Assembly: GCA_937901895.1 (NCBI GenBank) | Contig: CALGTD010000066.1 | Coordinates: 1-24,774, forward strand | Origin: an uncultured Spartobacteria bacterium | GTDB taxonomy: Bacteria > Verrucomicrobiota > Verrucomicrobiia > Chthoniobacterales > JAATET01 | Length of the DNA: 24,774 bases | Direction of reading: 5' to 3' | Part shown: positions 1-7,146 of the stretch, in pieces | How positions within the stretch are numbered: position 1 is the first letter of the stretch | Layout: the number at the start of each line of letters is the position of its first letter | Made by a program: the position numbers and the translations under genes | The notes under the pieces: model-generated | Databases searched by the model: none | What the model was told of the DNA's origin: nothing | The model's input: only the letters and a program-made list of their open reading frames with translations

Positions 1-181
1 GGTAGGCGAAGCGGATGACGCCGATGAGATTCTCACCGCGGCAGGTGGCCTGGTAGCTGCCGTCGATGCCGCTCTGGAGCGGCGAAAGGTCCGTAAACGG
101 GGGCGGTCCACCGAAGGAACCGGCGTGCGAGAAAGCGGCGGAAGCCAGGACGGCGAGCGAGCAAAGGACTGGGAGTTTCAT
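1..181 (-). CDS. Secreted protein of unknown function, N-terminal part only
   Basis: The reading frame opens with ATG at 179-181 on the minus strand and runs off the left edge after 60 codons without a stop. Residues 1-20 form a classic Sec signal peptide: Lys2, a hydrophobic stretch (LPVLCSLAVLASAAF) and a likely signal peptidase I site after SHA. The mature part starts GSFGGPPPFTDLSPLQ and continues with an alternating polar/hydrophobic pattern that suggests beta structure. The product is therefore expected in the periplasm or outside the cell. I do not recognise a family. A TTGACC box lies on the minus strand at 219-224, but no good -10 element follows it. The gene is downstream of manA on the same strand with an 82-base gap, so it may have its own promoter. 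The coding call is fairly sure because of the signal peptide; the function is unknown. Confidence 0.7.
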   Translation of the reverse strand, partial: MKLPVLCSLAVLASAAFSHAGSFGGPPPFTDLSPLQSGIDGSYQATCRGENLIGVIRFAY

Positions 182-263
182 AGAAGGCGTCGGCTGGAAT
201 TTCATTTTGAGAGAAACAGGTCAAGCGATTTCTCCCGGGATATGTTCCGCGGGTCGGGTCTGG

Positions 264-1226
264 TCACGGTTGCGCGCGGGTTGGAATTGTTGAGCGCAGC
301 ACGGACGCGGGCCCTCCCACTGGGCGCAACTCTGCACCCGATTCCGTTGCCGGCACAAGGAAGAAAGTGCCCGGATCGAAAATGCGGTCTCCCAGTCCGA
401 CCCGGCCGGAGAGGACCGTGAAGATGGCGAAGCGGCCCTGTTCCGTTGCGGGGCGGGGCTGATCGAGCTTCCACAATTCGACGACGAAATGTTCGCAGGA
501 CGCGATGACCTCGCCGTTCGGCACCGACAGGGTGGGTTCGTAATCGTTGAAGTCGATCGACGCCATGGACTCCTGGATGTGGAGCGCGCGTGGTGAGCCG
601 TCGAGCCCCGGGCGGTTCCAGTCGAAGACACGATAGGTCGTGTCGCTATTCTGCTGGACTTCGACGATGAGGCAGCCTTCGCCAATCGCATGAATCCGGC
701 CGCTCGGGATGAAAATGCTCTCGCCGGAGCGGACGGGAATCCGGTGCAGCGTCTGCTCGACCTCGCCGGACGTCATCGCCCGCTCGAAATCCTCGCGCGT
801 CACCCCCTTGCGAAGTCCCGCATAAATGGAGGCACCGGGCAGGCAGTCGAGGAAATACCACATTTCCGTCTTCGGCTCGCCCTGAAGTGCGCCGGCGACG
901 CTCGCGGGGGGATGCACCTGCACGGAGAGCCGCTCGCGTGCGTCGAGCAGCTTGATCAAAAGCGGAAAGCGGCGTGCCGGATGGTTCCCAAACTCCGCGC
1001 CGAAGATCTCGCGCCGGTGGTTCTTCCAAAGCTCGTGAAGCGTTTTGCCGGCAAACGGGCCGTCGTGGACCACGCTCTGGGCGTCCTCGCGATCGACGAC
1101 CTCCCAGGACTCGCCGACCGGCGCGCCGGGGGGAAGGCTTTTTCCGAGCACGGTTTCCAGCCGGCGTCCGCCCCAGACGCGTTCCATCGACAGGGGTTCA
1201 AATACCAAGGGCTCCTTGACTTCCAT
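264..1226 (-). CDS. manA: Mannose-6-phosphate isomerase, type I (short form)
   Basis: Interconverts fructose 6-phosphate and mannose 6-phosphate in the cytoplasm, feeding GDP-mannose and glycan synthesis or mannose catabolism. The 320 residues match the short Bacillus-like ManA class. The cupin zinc ligands are all visible: Gln103 and His105 in SVQVHPP, Glu121 in KTEMWYF, and His179 in GRIHAIG. The family block QQNSDTTYRVFDWNR (191-205) with its active-site arginine Arg199 follows. The N-terminus has the typical VWGGRRLE and GESWEV (38-43) motifs. The ATG at 1224-1226 starts right at the conserved LVFEPL segment; no Shine-Dalgarno sequence is seen. The gene is divergent from the thioesterase at 1316, separated by an 89-base region with no convincing promoter. 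No residue needed for catalysis is missing. Confidence 0.95.
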   Translation of the reverse strand: MEVKEPLVFEPLSMERVWGGRRLETVLGKSLPPGAPVGESWEVVDREDAQSVVHDGPFAGKTLHELWKNHRREIFGAEFGNHPARRFPLLIKLLDARERLSVQVHPPASVAGALQGEPKTEMWYFLDCLPGASIYAGLRKGVTREDFERAMTSGEVEQTLHRIPVRSGESIFIPSGRIHAIGEGCLIVEVQQNSDTTYRVFDWNRPGLDGSPRALHIQESMASIDFNDYEPTLSVPNGEVIASCEHFVVELWKLDQPRPATEQGRFAIFTVLSGRVGLGDRIFDPGTFFLVPATESGAELRPVGGPASVLRSTIPTRAQP

Positions 1227-1315
1227 CGTGTAGGAATAATCACGAAGCGGCCCGGGGACACGAGGAGATTTCTTTGCGTGGTCTTTTCCGCGCTCTTTAT
1301 GGTTAATCCCTCCCG

Positions 1316-1726
1316 ATGAACCGCACCGAAGTTTCCACCGAGATCCCCGTGATGTATTTCGACACGGACGCCGCCGGCGTGGTGCACAACATCGTTTATC
1401 TCCGTTTCATCGAGACGGCACGCACGCTGCTCGCGATCCAGCTCGGCATGAGCTTCGAAGAGATTGCGCGCACGCAGATCCATCCGGTCGTCACCCGGAC
1501 CGAGATCGACTACAAACGTCCCGCGCTTCTTGGCGACACGGTGCGTGTGGACGGCCGCATCGCGGAGTGGTCGCGCGTGAAGTTCTGGTGCGACTTCGAG
1601 ATCGTGCGGCCGCGGGATGGCGCGCTGCTTGTCACGTGCCGCCAGTCGCTCGCACTGGTTCAGATGCCGCAGGGGAGGCCGGTCCGGCTTCCCGAGGGCT
1701 TCCCGAACAACTTCGCCCTCCAGTGA
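1316..1726 (+). CDS. Acyl-CoA thioesterase, YbgC/4-hydroxybenzoyl-CoA thioesterase type
   Basis: A single hotdog-fold protein of 136 residues, the normal length of YbgC-like thioesterases, which hydrolyse acyl-CoA thioesters in the cytoplasm. The signature stretch at residues 13-36 (MYFDTDAAGVVHNIVYLRF, then IETAR) contains the catalytic aspartate Asp18 of the family's DTDxxGVV motif. The central helix and later strands (TRTEIDYKRPALLGDTV) are also typical. The ATG at 1316 gives the canonical N-terminus. Its stop codon TGA overlaps the GTG start of the next gene (GTGA at 1723-1726), so the two are probably translationally coupled. In proteobacteria YbgC sits with tol-pal; no tol genes are present here, and the partner is a membrane glycosyltransferase. 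The acyl substrate cannot be told from sequence. Confidence 0.92.
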   Translation: MNRTEVSTEIPVMYFDTDAAGVVHNIVYLRFIETARTLLAIQLGMSFEEIARTQIHPVVTRTEIDYKRPALLGDTVRVDGRIAEWSRVKFWCDFEIVRPRDGALLVTCRQSLALVQMPQGRPVRLPEGFPNNFALQ

Positions 1727-3369
1727 CGGTCCGCCGCGCCGTTTCCGCGCTCATTGCGCTTTGCGCGTTGCTGCAAATCCTGCTCGCGGGCGTCGGCTCG
1801 CTCTACAACGAGACCGACGGGCAGTATGCCGGTGCGGCCAAGCTCATGGCCCAGGGCGGGAGCTGGCTGATTCCCGAGAACAATGGCGCACCGCGCCTCG
1901 TGAAGCCCCCGTTGCTCTACTGGATGATGGCGGCCTCGTTCCGCGTCTTCGGACTGAACGAATTCGCCGCGCGTCTTCCGAACGCACTCGGTGTGACGGC
2001 GTGGGTGCTCGCGACCTTCGCCATTGGCGCGCGTCTGCATGATGTGCGCACCGGCTTCACCGCCGGAATCGTGCTGCTCACCCTGCTGGGCACGGCGACC
2101 CTTGGCCGCATCGTGATGCCCGAGCCCGTCTTCTGTGCGTTCATTGCGTGGTCGATCTGCTGCGGCCTGCGGGTTCTGGCCGGAGATCCGGGCCGCGCAC
2201 TGGCGTTTCTTTTCTGGATGTTTGCCGGGCTGGCGGCGTTTACCAAAGGAGTTCACGGCCTGTTGTATCCGCTGGCGACGGTCGGACTCGCCGGGATCCT
2301 TGTCGCGGAGTGGCGCCCGCGCCTCGGTCGCCTGCTCGATCCGTGGGGAATCGGCGCGTTTTTGGGAGTCAATCTTCCCTGGTATCTGCTCGTGGAGGCG
2401 AAATACCCGGGCTGGCTCGCATCATGGGTGTCCTCCGAGCAAATCGGGCACCTCGCCGGAAGCGATGCGCCGGCCGGCGCGCGCGGCAACGTGCCGGCGA
2501 TGCAGTTCCTTTTGCTTCATCTCGCGTGGTTTTTCCCGTGGAGCATCGTGGCGGCGGCCATGTTTTTCGCTCGTCGCGACCCGGTTGTTGCCGCACCGCG
2601 GGCATTCTCCGTCCTGGTTGCCGTGTGGGCGTCGGTCGTGGTGCTTCCGCTCCTGCTGATGGGGCAGCGTCAGGACTATTATGCAATGGCGGCCTGGCCG
2701 GCCTTCGCGTTGTGGGTGGCCGGATTTCGGGACCGTTTGCGGGCACCTGCGATTTCGGCGGCGCTGATTGCGGCGCTCAGCCTCGCCGGGCTGGCAGCCG
2801 TGCTGGTCTTCGTGCCGGCGGATGGAGCGTCAACCACCGTGGCGGAGCGGGCAACCGCGTGGACGACTGTTGTGGGATTCGGACCCGAGGTCTGGAACGG
2901 CCTCCGCTGGCTGGGGGTGGGTGCATTCTCGCTGACCCTGGCTTTGCTGCTCGCGGCCCTTGTCGCCCGGCGCTTTTATTTTGGCGCGCTCACGGCGGCG
3001 GCGTCGGTGATCTCCGTCTTCGCGACGTTTGGTTACGCCTTTGTTGCGCCGTATTTTTCGCTGGCGAATGCTGCGGACGAATTGAATCGCGAGGAATTCG
3101 CCGCTGCGCCGATCGTTTTCGAAGGCGGGCTCGACACGGCCAGCAGCCTGCTCTTCTACACGAATCGTCCGCTGCTGCTGATCGACGACACCCTGCGCGA
3201 CCCCGGCGCGGTTGCCCGGGAGGAATTCATCGCGCTCTGGCGACGCGGAGGGGCGCTCACCTTCGTCGTCGAGCGGGCGCGCGTGGCGGATTGGGAGGGG
3301 GTGCTGGGGCCGCTTCCCGAGCCGTCGGCCATTTGCGGGACGCTGGCTGTATTCTCGCGCGGGGATTGA
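1723..3369 (+). CDS. ArnT/PMT-like membrane glycosyltransferase
   Basis: Integral membrane protein of 548 residues resembling the ArnT/dolichyl-phosphate-mannose transferase superfamily (GT83, PF13231/PF02366 type). Such enzymes use lipid-phosphate sugar donors on the periplasmic side of the inner membrane. After a first membrane segment (about 6-26) comes the family's first periplasmic loop, YNETDGQYAGAAKLM (28-42), whose Asp32 aligns with the catalytic acid. The motif KPPLLYWMMAASFRVFGLNE (61-80) follows, then about ten more hydrophobic segments and a short soluble C-terminus. TKG at 174-176 is another family landmark. I chose the GTG at 1723, which overlaps the upstream TGA and gives an N-terminus beginning right before the first membrane helix; the open frame extends further upstream only as a shadow inside the thioesterase gene. 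Acceptor (lipid A, protein or glycan lipid) is unknown. Confidence 0.88.
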   Translation: MTVRRAVSALIALCALLQILLAGVGSLYNETDGQYAGAAKLMAQGGSWLIPENNGAPRLVKPPLLYWMMAASFRVFGLNEFAARLPNALGVTAWVLATFAIGARLHDVRTGFTAGIVLLTLLGTATLGRIVMPEPVFCAFIAWSICCGLRVLAGDPGRALAFLFWMFAGLAAFTKGVHGLLYPLATVGLAGILVAEWRPRLGRLLDPWGIGAFLGVNLPWYLLVEAKYPGWLASWVSSEQIGHLAGSDAPAGARGNVPAMQFLLLHLAWFFPWSIVAAAMFFARRDPVVAAPRAFSVLVAVWASVVVLPLLLMGQRQDYYAMAAWPAFALWVAGFRDRLRAPAISAALIAALSLAGLAAVLVFVPADGASTTVAERATAWTTVVGFGPEVWNGLRWLGVGAFSLTLALLLAALVARRFYFGALTAAASVISVFATFGYAFVAPYFSLANAADELNREEFAAAPIVFEGGLDTASSLLFYTNRPLLLIDDTLRDPGAVAREEFIALWRRGGALTFVVERARVADWEGVLGPLPEPSAICGTLAVFSRGD

Positions 3370-3420
3370 CAGACTTTTCTTTGTCGGCCGGCGAGCCTTC
3401 GTGCTTAACTGGCGGACTCT

Positions 3421-4341
3421 ATGGAAAACGTGATCATCGTCGGCACCGGATGCGCCGGCCTTACCGCGGCCATCTACACGGCGCGCGCGAATCTCTCCCC
3501 CCTCGTCCTCGAAGGCCGCCAGCCTGGTGGTCAGCTCACCACCACCACCGAAGTGGAAAATTTCCCCGGCTTTCCGGATGGCGTGAACGGTCCGGAGTTG
3601 ATCATGCGCATGCATGCACAGGCCGAGAAGTTCGGCGCGCGGTTCAAATACGGCACCGTCGAGGAGTTCGAGCACGTGGACGGCGTCAACCGCATCAAGG
3701 TCGACGGCGCATGGATGGAAACGAAGGCGCTCATCGTGGCCAGCGGCGCCTCGCCGCGTTATCTCGGCCTCGATCGCGAGAAGGAACTCATCGGTCACGG
3801 CCTCACGTCCTGCGCGACCTGCGATGGTGCGTTTTACCGCAATGTTCCGGTTTGCGTGGTCGGCGGCGGCGACTCGGCGGCGGAGGAGGCGACGTTTCTC
3901 ACGCGTTTCGCGAGCAAGGTGTATCTCATTCACCGTCGCGACAGCCTGCGCGCGTCGAAGATCATGGCAGATCGCGCCCTCGCCAACCCAAAGATCGAGC
4001 CGGTCTGGAACAGCGTGGTCACGGAATATCTCACCGATGACGCCGGCCAGATGCGTGCCGTGAAACTGAAGAATGTCAGCACCGGAGCGGAATCCGAGCT
4101 GGAGGTGAAATGTGTCTTCGTCGCGATCGGCCACGAGCCGAACACGCAGCCGTTCCGCGGCAAGATCGATACCGACGAGGCTGGCTACCTCAAGCAGGTC
4201 AGCGGCACGTTCACGAACATTCCGGGAGTCTTTGCCGCGGGCGACGTTGCCGATCACGTCTATCGACAGGCCATCACCGCCGCCGGCCAGGGATGCGCCG
4301 CCGCGATCGACGCCGAGCGCTGGCTCGCCGCCCAGGAGTGA
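3421..4341 (+). CDS. trxB: Thioredoxin reductase (NADPH)
   Basis: FAD- and NADPH-dependent reductase of thioredoxin, cytoplasmic, 306 residues, normal low-Mr length. The FAD-binding fold starts GTGCAGLTAAIYTARA (8-23); most family members have GSGPAG, so Cys11 is unusual. GGQLTTTTEVENFPGF (37-51) is canonical. The redox-active pair is Cys131/Cys134 in SCATCDGAFYR, the NADPH fold is VVGGGDSAAEEA (146-157), and HRRDSLRASK (171-180) contacts the NADPH phosphate. GDVAD followed by YRQAITAAGQGCAAA closes the FAD site. The ATG at 3421 gives the standard start; a weak GGCGGA lies upstream. The gene is 51 bases after the glycosyltransferase stop and may have its own promoter there, though the TTGACA at 3366-3371 lacks a matching -10. 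A hairpin-forming repeat begins right after the stop codon. Confidence 0.97.
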   Translation: MENVIIVGTGCAGLTAAIYTARANLSPLVLEGRQPGGQLTTTTEVENFPGFPDGVNGPELIMRMHAQAEKFGARFKYGTVEEFEHVDGVNRIKVDGAWMETKALIVASGASPRYLGLDREKELIGHGLTSCATCDGAFYRNVPVCVVGGGDSAAEEATFLTRFASKVYLIHRRDSLRASKIMADRALANPKIEPVWNSVVTEYLTDDAGQMRAVKLKNVSTGAESELEVKCVFVAIGHEPNTQPFRGKIDTDEAGYLKQVSGTFTNIPGVFAAGDVADHVYRQAITAAGQGCAAAIDAERWLAAQE

Positions 4342-4405
4342 ACCACCGGGCGCACAAGGAACACAGGATGGAGAACGCGTTCGTGTCCTTTGTGCTCTTC
4401 GTGGT
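4342..4405. repeat. Palindromic intergenic repeat element between trxB and GT4 gene
   Basis: Two arms, 4342-4364 and 4383-4405, are imperfect inverted repeats: 17 of 23 positions pair, with ACCAC and GCACA cores exact. They are separated by an 18-base loop. Read in frame, the element encodes a string such as NHRAHKEHR on one side and FVLFVV on the other. I recall this pattern from scattered intergenic repeats in Verrucomicrobia, Planctomycetes and other environmental genomes. It fills the whole gap between the trxB stop and six bases before the next ATG, so a transcript would carry a hairpin there. It could act as a mobile miniature repeat (REP/MITE-like) or as a processing or stability element. 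Copy number cannot be judged from one window. Confidence 0.6.
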
Positions 4406-4411
4406 GGATCG

Positions 4412-5566
4412 ATGAAATTCTGCGACCTCACCCAGTTTTACTCGCCGGTCAGCGGCGGGGTGAAACGCTACATCGAGCAAAAGGTCGCGTATCTGCGCGA
4501 GCACTGCCCCGGGGACTCGCACCTGCTCATTATTCCGGGGGAGCGAACGGAGCAGTCCGGCGACGACGTGGCGCGTGTTTACACGATCGAATCCCCGCTT
4601 GTGTCGAAAACGTCGCGTTACCGTGCGCTGCTGAACCTCGGCCTCGTCGAGCAGATCCTCGAGTCCGAACGACCCGGTCTCATCGAGTCGAGCGACCCGT
4701 ATCAGATCGCGTGGAAGGCGGTCGCCTCGGGGCGGGGACTGGGCATTCCGGTCGTCGGATTTTACCACTCGCATTTTTCCGAGGCCTACATCCGCACGGT
4801 CGCGAAGTTTTTCGGACGGTTTGCCACCGAGGTTGCGGAGGAAATCTGCCGCCGCTACGTCTGCGCGCTCTACAACCGGTTCGAGCGCACGTTCGTTCCG
4901 AGTCCCGCGCTGGCCGCCGTGCTTCGGGAATGGGGGGTGGGCAACATCGAGCACACCGATCTCGGTGTGAACATCGACGTCTTTTCACCCGCGCCCGAGC
5001 CGGCGTTGCGGGAGGAAATCGGCATTCCGGCTGATCGCGTGCTGCTGCTTTACGTGGGGCGGCTTGCCGCCGAAAAGAACGTGAAGACGCTGTTCGCGGC
5101 CTTCGAGGAACTGCATGCGCGGGAGCCCGGCCGGTTTCACCTTCTCGCCGTGGGCGATGGCACGCGACGGGCCGACCTCGAGCATGCCCGGGCCGCGACT
5201 GGAGCGGTGAGCTGGCTGCCGTATTGCGGTGACGCCCGCCAGCTTGCGCGGCTTTACCGGGCGGCGGACCTCTTCGTGCACCCCGGCATTCTGGAGACGT
5301 TCGGACTCGTCACGCTCGAGGCGCAGGCGTGCGGGACGCCGGTCGTCGGCATTCGCGGCAGCTACATGGACCGCATCATTTTCACGAACCAGACGCACTG
5401 GGCTGCGGAGAACACCCCCGCCGCGCTGGCCGAGGCGATTCGTGTGATGGCGGCCGCCGAAGGCCTCGCGGCCAGTCGCGTCGTGCGCGAACGCTACAGC
5501 TGGCGGACGATTTTCGACCGGCTGTTTTCCGTTTACCGGACGGTCGTCGCAGAATACAACCCGTAG
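4412..5566 (+). CDS. Glycosyltransferase family 4 (GT-B fold)
   Basis: Retaining glycosyltransferase of 384 residues, predicted cytoplasmic or peripheral to the inner membrane, transferring a sugar from a nucleotide donor. The N-terminal domain opens MKFCDLTQFYSPVSGGVKRY, with the glycine-rich GGV loop (15-17) typical of GT4 enzymes that begin with an SP-x-GG-x-xR/K-like motif. The C-terminal domain has LLLYVGRLAAEKN (211-223) with Arg217 and Lys222, which bind the donor phosphates. The EX7E motif is HPGILETFGLVTLEAQACGTP (290-310) with Glu295 and Glu303. The ATG at 4412 was chosen because the first residues form the conserved first beta strand; an in-frame opening upstream lies inside trxB. 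A GNAT gene follows after only three bases. Sugar and acceptor are not deducible. Confidence 0.9.
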   Translation: MKFCDLTQFYSPVSGGVKRYIEQKVAYLREHCPGDSHLLIIPGERTEQSGDDVARVYTIESPLVSKTSRYRALLNLGLVEQILESERPGLIESSDPYQIAWKAVASGRGLGIPVVGFYHSHFSEAYIRTVAKFFGRFATEVAEEICRRYVCALYNRFERTFVPSPALAAVLREWGVGNIEHTDLGVNIDVFSPAPEPALREEIGIPADRVLLLYVGRLAAEKNVKTLFAAFEELHAREPGRFHLLAVGDGTRRADLEHARAATGAVSWLPYCGDARQLARLYRAADLFVHPGILETFGLVTLEAQACGTPVVGIRGSYMDRIIFTNQTHWAAENTPAALAEAIRVMAAAEGLAASRVVRERYSWRTIFDRLFSVYRTVVAEYNP

Positions 5567-5569
5567 CTA

Positions 5570-6256
5570 GTGGCTCTCCCTCCCGGCATTGTCATTCGCA
5601 GATACGAGCCCCGCGATCGCGAGGCGGTCCGTCACTTGTGCTGCGAAACCGGCTACCTCGGGCAGCCGATCGATCCGGTTTTTGAGGATCGCGAGCTCTT
5701 TGCCGACTACCTGACGTCGTATTACACGGACCACGAGCCGGAGTCGTCCTTCGTGCTCGAACAGGATGGCGTCGTGAAGGGCTACCTGCTCGGCTCGCGC
5801 TTTCCGCTCCGCCAGCAATGGCACGGGCTCTTTCTCAATCTCGGCCTCTTCTGGCGGGCGATGCTCCGTTACCGGACCTACAACCGCGCCACCCGGGATT
5901 TCATCGGCTGGATCCTGCGCAACTCGTGGCGCGAAGTGCCCGCCGCGCCGCGCTGCAACGCCCATTTTCACATTAACTGCCTGCCCGAGGCGCAGAGCGT
6001 TGCCGGCACGCGCGAGCTGATCAACCAATACCTCGAATATCTCCGCGACGCCGGTGAAAAGGCGGTGTTCGGGCAGATGGTCACCTTCGAGAACCGGCGC
6101 GGGGCGGCGATCTTCCAGCGCTACGGATTTCAGGTCCTCGAGAAGAAGGAGATCACGAAATACCGGAAGATCCATCCGGAGCCTGTCTACCTGACCACGG
6201 TGATCAAGCATCTCGACGATTCGACGAAACGTCCGATGCAGGCTGCGACGCGCTGA
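5570..6256 (+). CDS. GNAT-family N-acetyltransferase
   Basis: A 228-residue protein with a GNAT-type N-terminus (IVIRRYEPRDREAVRHLCCETGY, in 7-29), the usual first strand and helix of acetyl-CoA-dependent acyltransferases. The middle has the strand AHFHINCLPEAQSVAGTRELI (131-151, slightly abbreviated here), where the pantetheine-binding turn and following helix are expected. The C-terminus has NRRGAAIFQRYGFQVLEKKEI (175-195), the typical GNAT helix ending in the YGF turn. The GTG at 5570 is preferred because it sits three bases after the glycosyltransferase stop and gives the full fold. Close spacing implies co-transcription with the GT4 gene, so the substrate could be a sugar nucleotide or glycan. 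That is an inference from position only. The gene ends 7 bases before the convergent stop of the DUF6498-like gene. Confidence 0.82.
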   Translation: MALPPGIVIRRYEPRDREAVRHLCCETGYLGQPIDPVFEDRELFADYLTSYYTDHEPESSFVLEQDGVVKGYLLGSRFPLRQQWHGLFLNLGLFWRAMLRYRTYNRATRDFIGWILRNSWREVPAAPRCNAHFHINCLPEAQSVAGTRELINQYLEYLRDAGEKAVFGQMVTFENRRGAAIFQRYGFQVLEKKEITKYRKIHPEPVYLTTVIKHLDDSTKRPMQAATR

Positions 6257-6263
6257 TCGCGGG

Positions 6264-7043
6264 TCAGGTCATCAGTCGCTCATTTTCCCTTCGGCGCGCG
6301 ATCTCGGCGGCCTTGTCGCGCTTCCAGAATTCCGCGAACGACTCGTTCTTGTGCACGATCTTCGGGTCGGCCGGGATTTTGTCCATCAGCCAGCACAGCC
6401 ACCGCGGCGGCTCGGCGGGGTCCCACTGCGGGACGACCGCGTTGAGGTCGTTCAGTGTCTTCAACGCAACGAAGACGCCGAAGAACGCCCTCGGCGCATC
6501 GGTGAAGGCCGCCGCCATCAATCCGAAAATGATCGCGAGCTGCATCACGGCGACGCGCGCGAAGTTTCCATCCGCCATCCGCTCGATCCAGAAAAACGGG
6601 CGTTTCCGCATCCCGGGCAGATCCATTGCGAAACCGGTCGCGAGGAACAGCAGCACGCCGGCGCAACCGAGGCCCACGCTGTGCCAGTCAAGACCGACCT
6701 CCGCGCCGCGGCCGTTGAGCGTCAGCAAAAGCAGGAGCATTCCGAGGAAGAATCCGTGTGCCGCGGAGAAGATGAGGTTGATCGTGAGGAAGTGCGGGAG
6801 AAACGACCCCGAGGAGACCCGCGGGCCGCGGCCGGTGCTCCGGGCGGCGTGCTGGAAATGGCCCCGGCAGGGCACGAGGCGGCGGTGAATCACGATGCGC
6901 GCCGCGATGAAGAGGGTGGAGGCCAGGGTTTCAAACCAATAGACCCCGAGCATCGTGCCCGACGTCCATCCTTCGAAGAACCATCCGATCGCCGGCACGG
7001 CATTTACTGCGAGAGCGGAAATGGATCGCAGCAGCGTTCTCAC
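6264..7043 (-). CDS. DUF6498-like multispanning membrane protein
   Basis: Predicted inner-membrane protein of 259 residues with about six hydrophobic segments (roughly 8-25, 28-49, 83-108, 121-140, 161-181 and 184-198) and a charged cytoplasmic tail ending in RRRENERLMT. The N-terminal pattern NAVPAIGWFFEGW followed by GVYWFETLAS resembles the DUF6498 family, in which N-x-x-P-x-x-G-x-x-x-x-GW and a YW-E-(N/T) block are conserved. No enzymatic motif is evident and the family has no assigned role that I know of. I chose the GTG at 7041-7043: the frame stays open up to 7211, but that upstream part is charged, proline-rich and overlaps the 3' end of the permease gene. It lies 103 bases downstream of the efflux operon on the same strand. 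Function unknown; family assignment moderate. Confidence 0.72.
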   Translation of the reverse strand: MRTLLRSISALAVNAVPAIGWFFEGWTSGTMLGVYWFETLASTLFIAARIVIHRRLVPCRGHFQHAARSTGRGPRVSSGSFLPHFLTINLIFSAAHGFFLGMLLLLLTLNGRGAEVGLDWHSVGLGCAGVLLFLATGFAMDLPGMRKRPFFWIERMADGNFARVAVMQLAIIFGLMAAAFTDAPRAFFGVFVALKTLNDLNAVVPQWDPAEPPRWLCWLMDKIPADPKIVHKNESFAEFWKRDKAAEIARRRENERLMT

Positions 7044-7109
7044 GCGCGGAAAATGCCCGAAGCGCGGGTGATTTTGAACCGGGAAATCCGGCGCCTTTTC
7101 GTATTTTCG

Positions 7110-7132
7110 CGTCCGTGAGACAGGGACGGACG
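7110..7132 (-). terminator. Candidate 3' hairpin of the efflux operon
   Basis: A perfect 7-bp stem, CGTCCGT (7110-7116) with ACGGACG (7126-7132), and a 9-base loop lie 14 bases downstream of the permease stop codon. On the minus strand the stem is followed by an A-rich rather than T-rich tract, so it is not a standard intrinsic terminator. It may protect or end the operon mRNA by another route. Evidence is structure and position only. Confidence 0.35.
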
Positions 7133-7146
7133 AGGGCCGCGTGGAT

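Noticed and set aside
3366..3371. TTGACA box before trxB as a -35 element
   Set aside because: It overlaps the stop of the preceding gene and no TATAAT-like element occurs 16-18 bases downstream. An alternative TTGTCG (3381) with TTAACT (3405) matches too poorly to report as a promoter.
2148..4040. 630-codon open frame on the plus strand
   Set aside because: Out of frame with two well-supported genes and composed of Arg/Gly/Ala-rich sequence with no recognisable motif.
2830..4431. 533-codon open frame on the minus strand
   Set aside because: It lies antisense to the ArnT-like gene, trxB and the start of the GT4 gene. Its sequence is Arg/Asp/His-rich with no domain, as expected for a shadow frame in GC-rich DNA.
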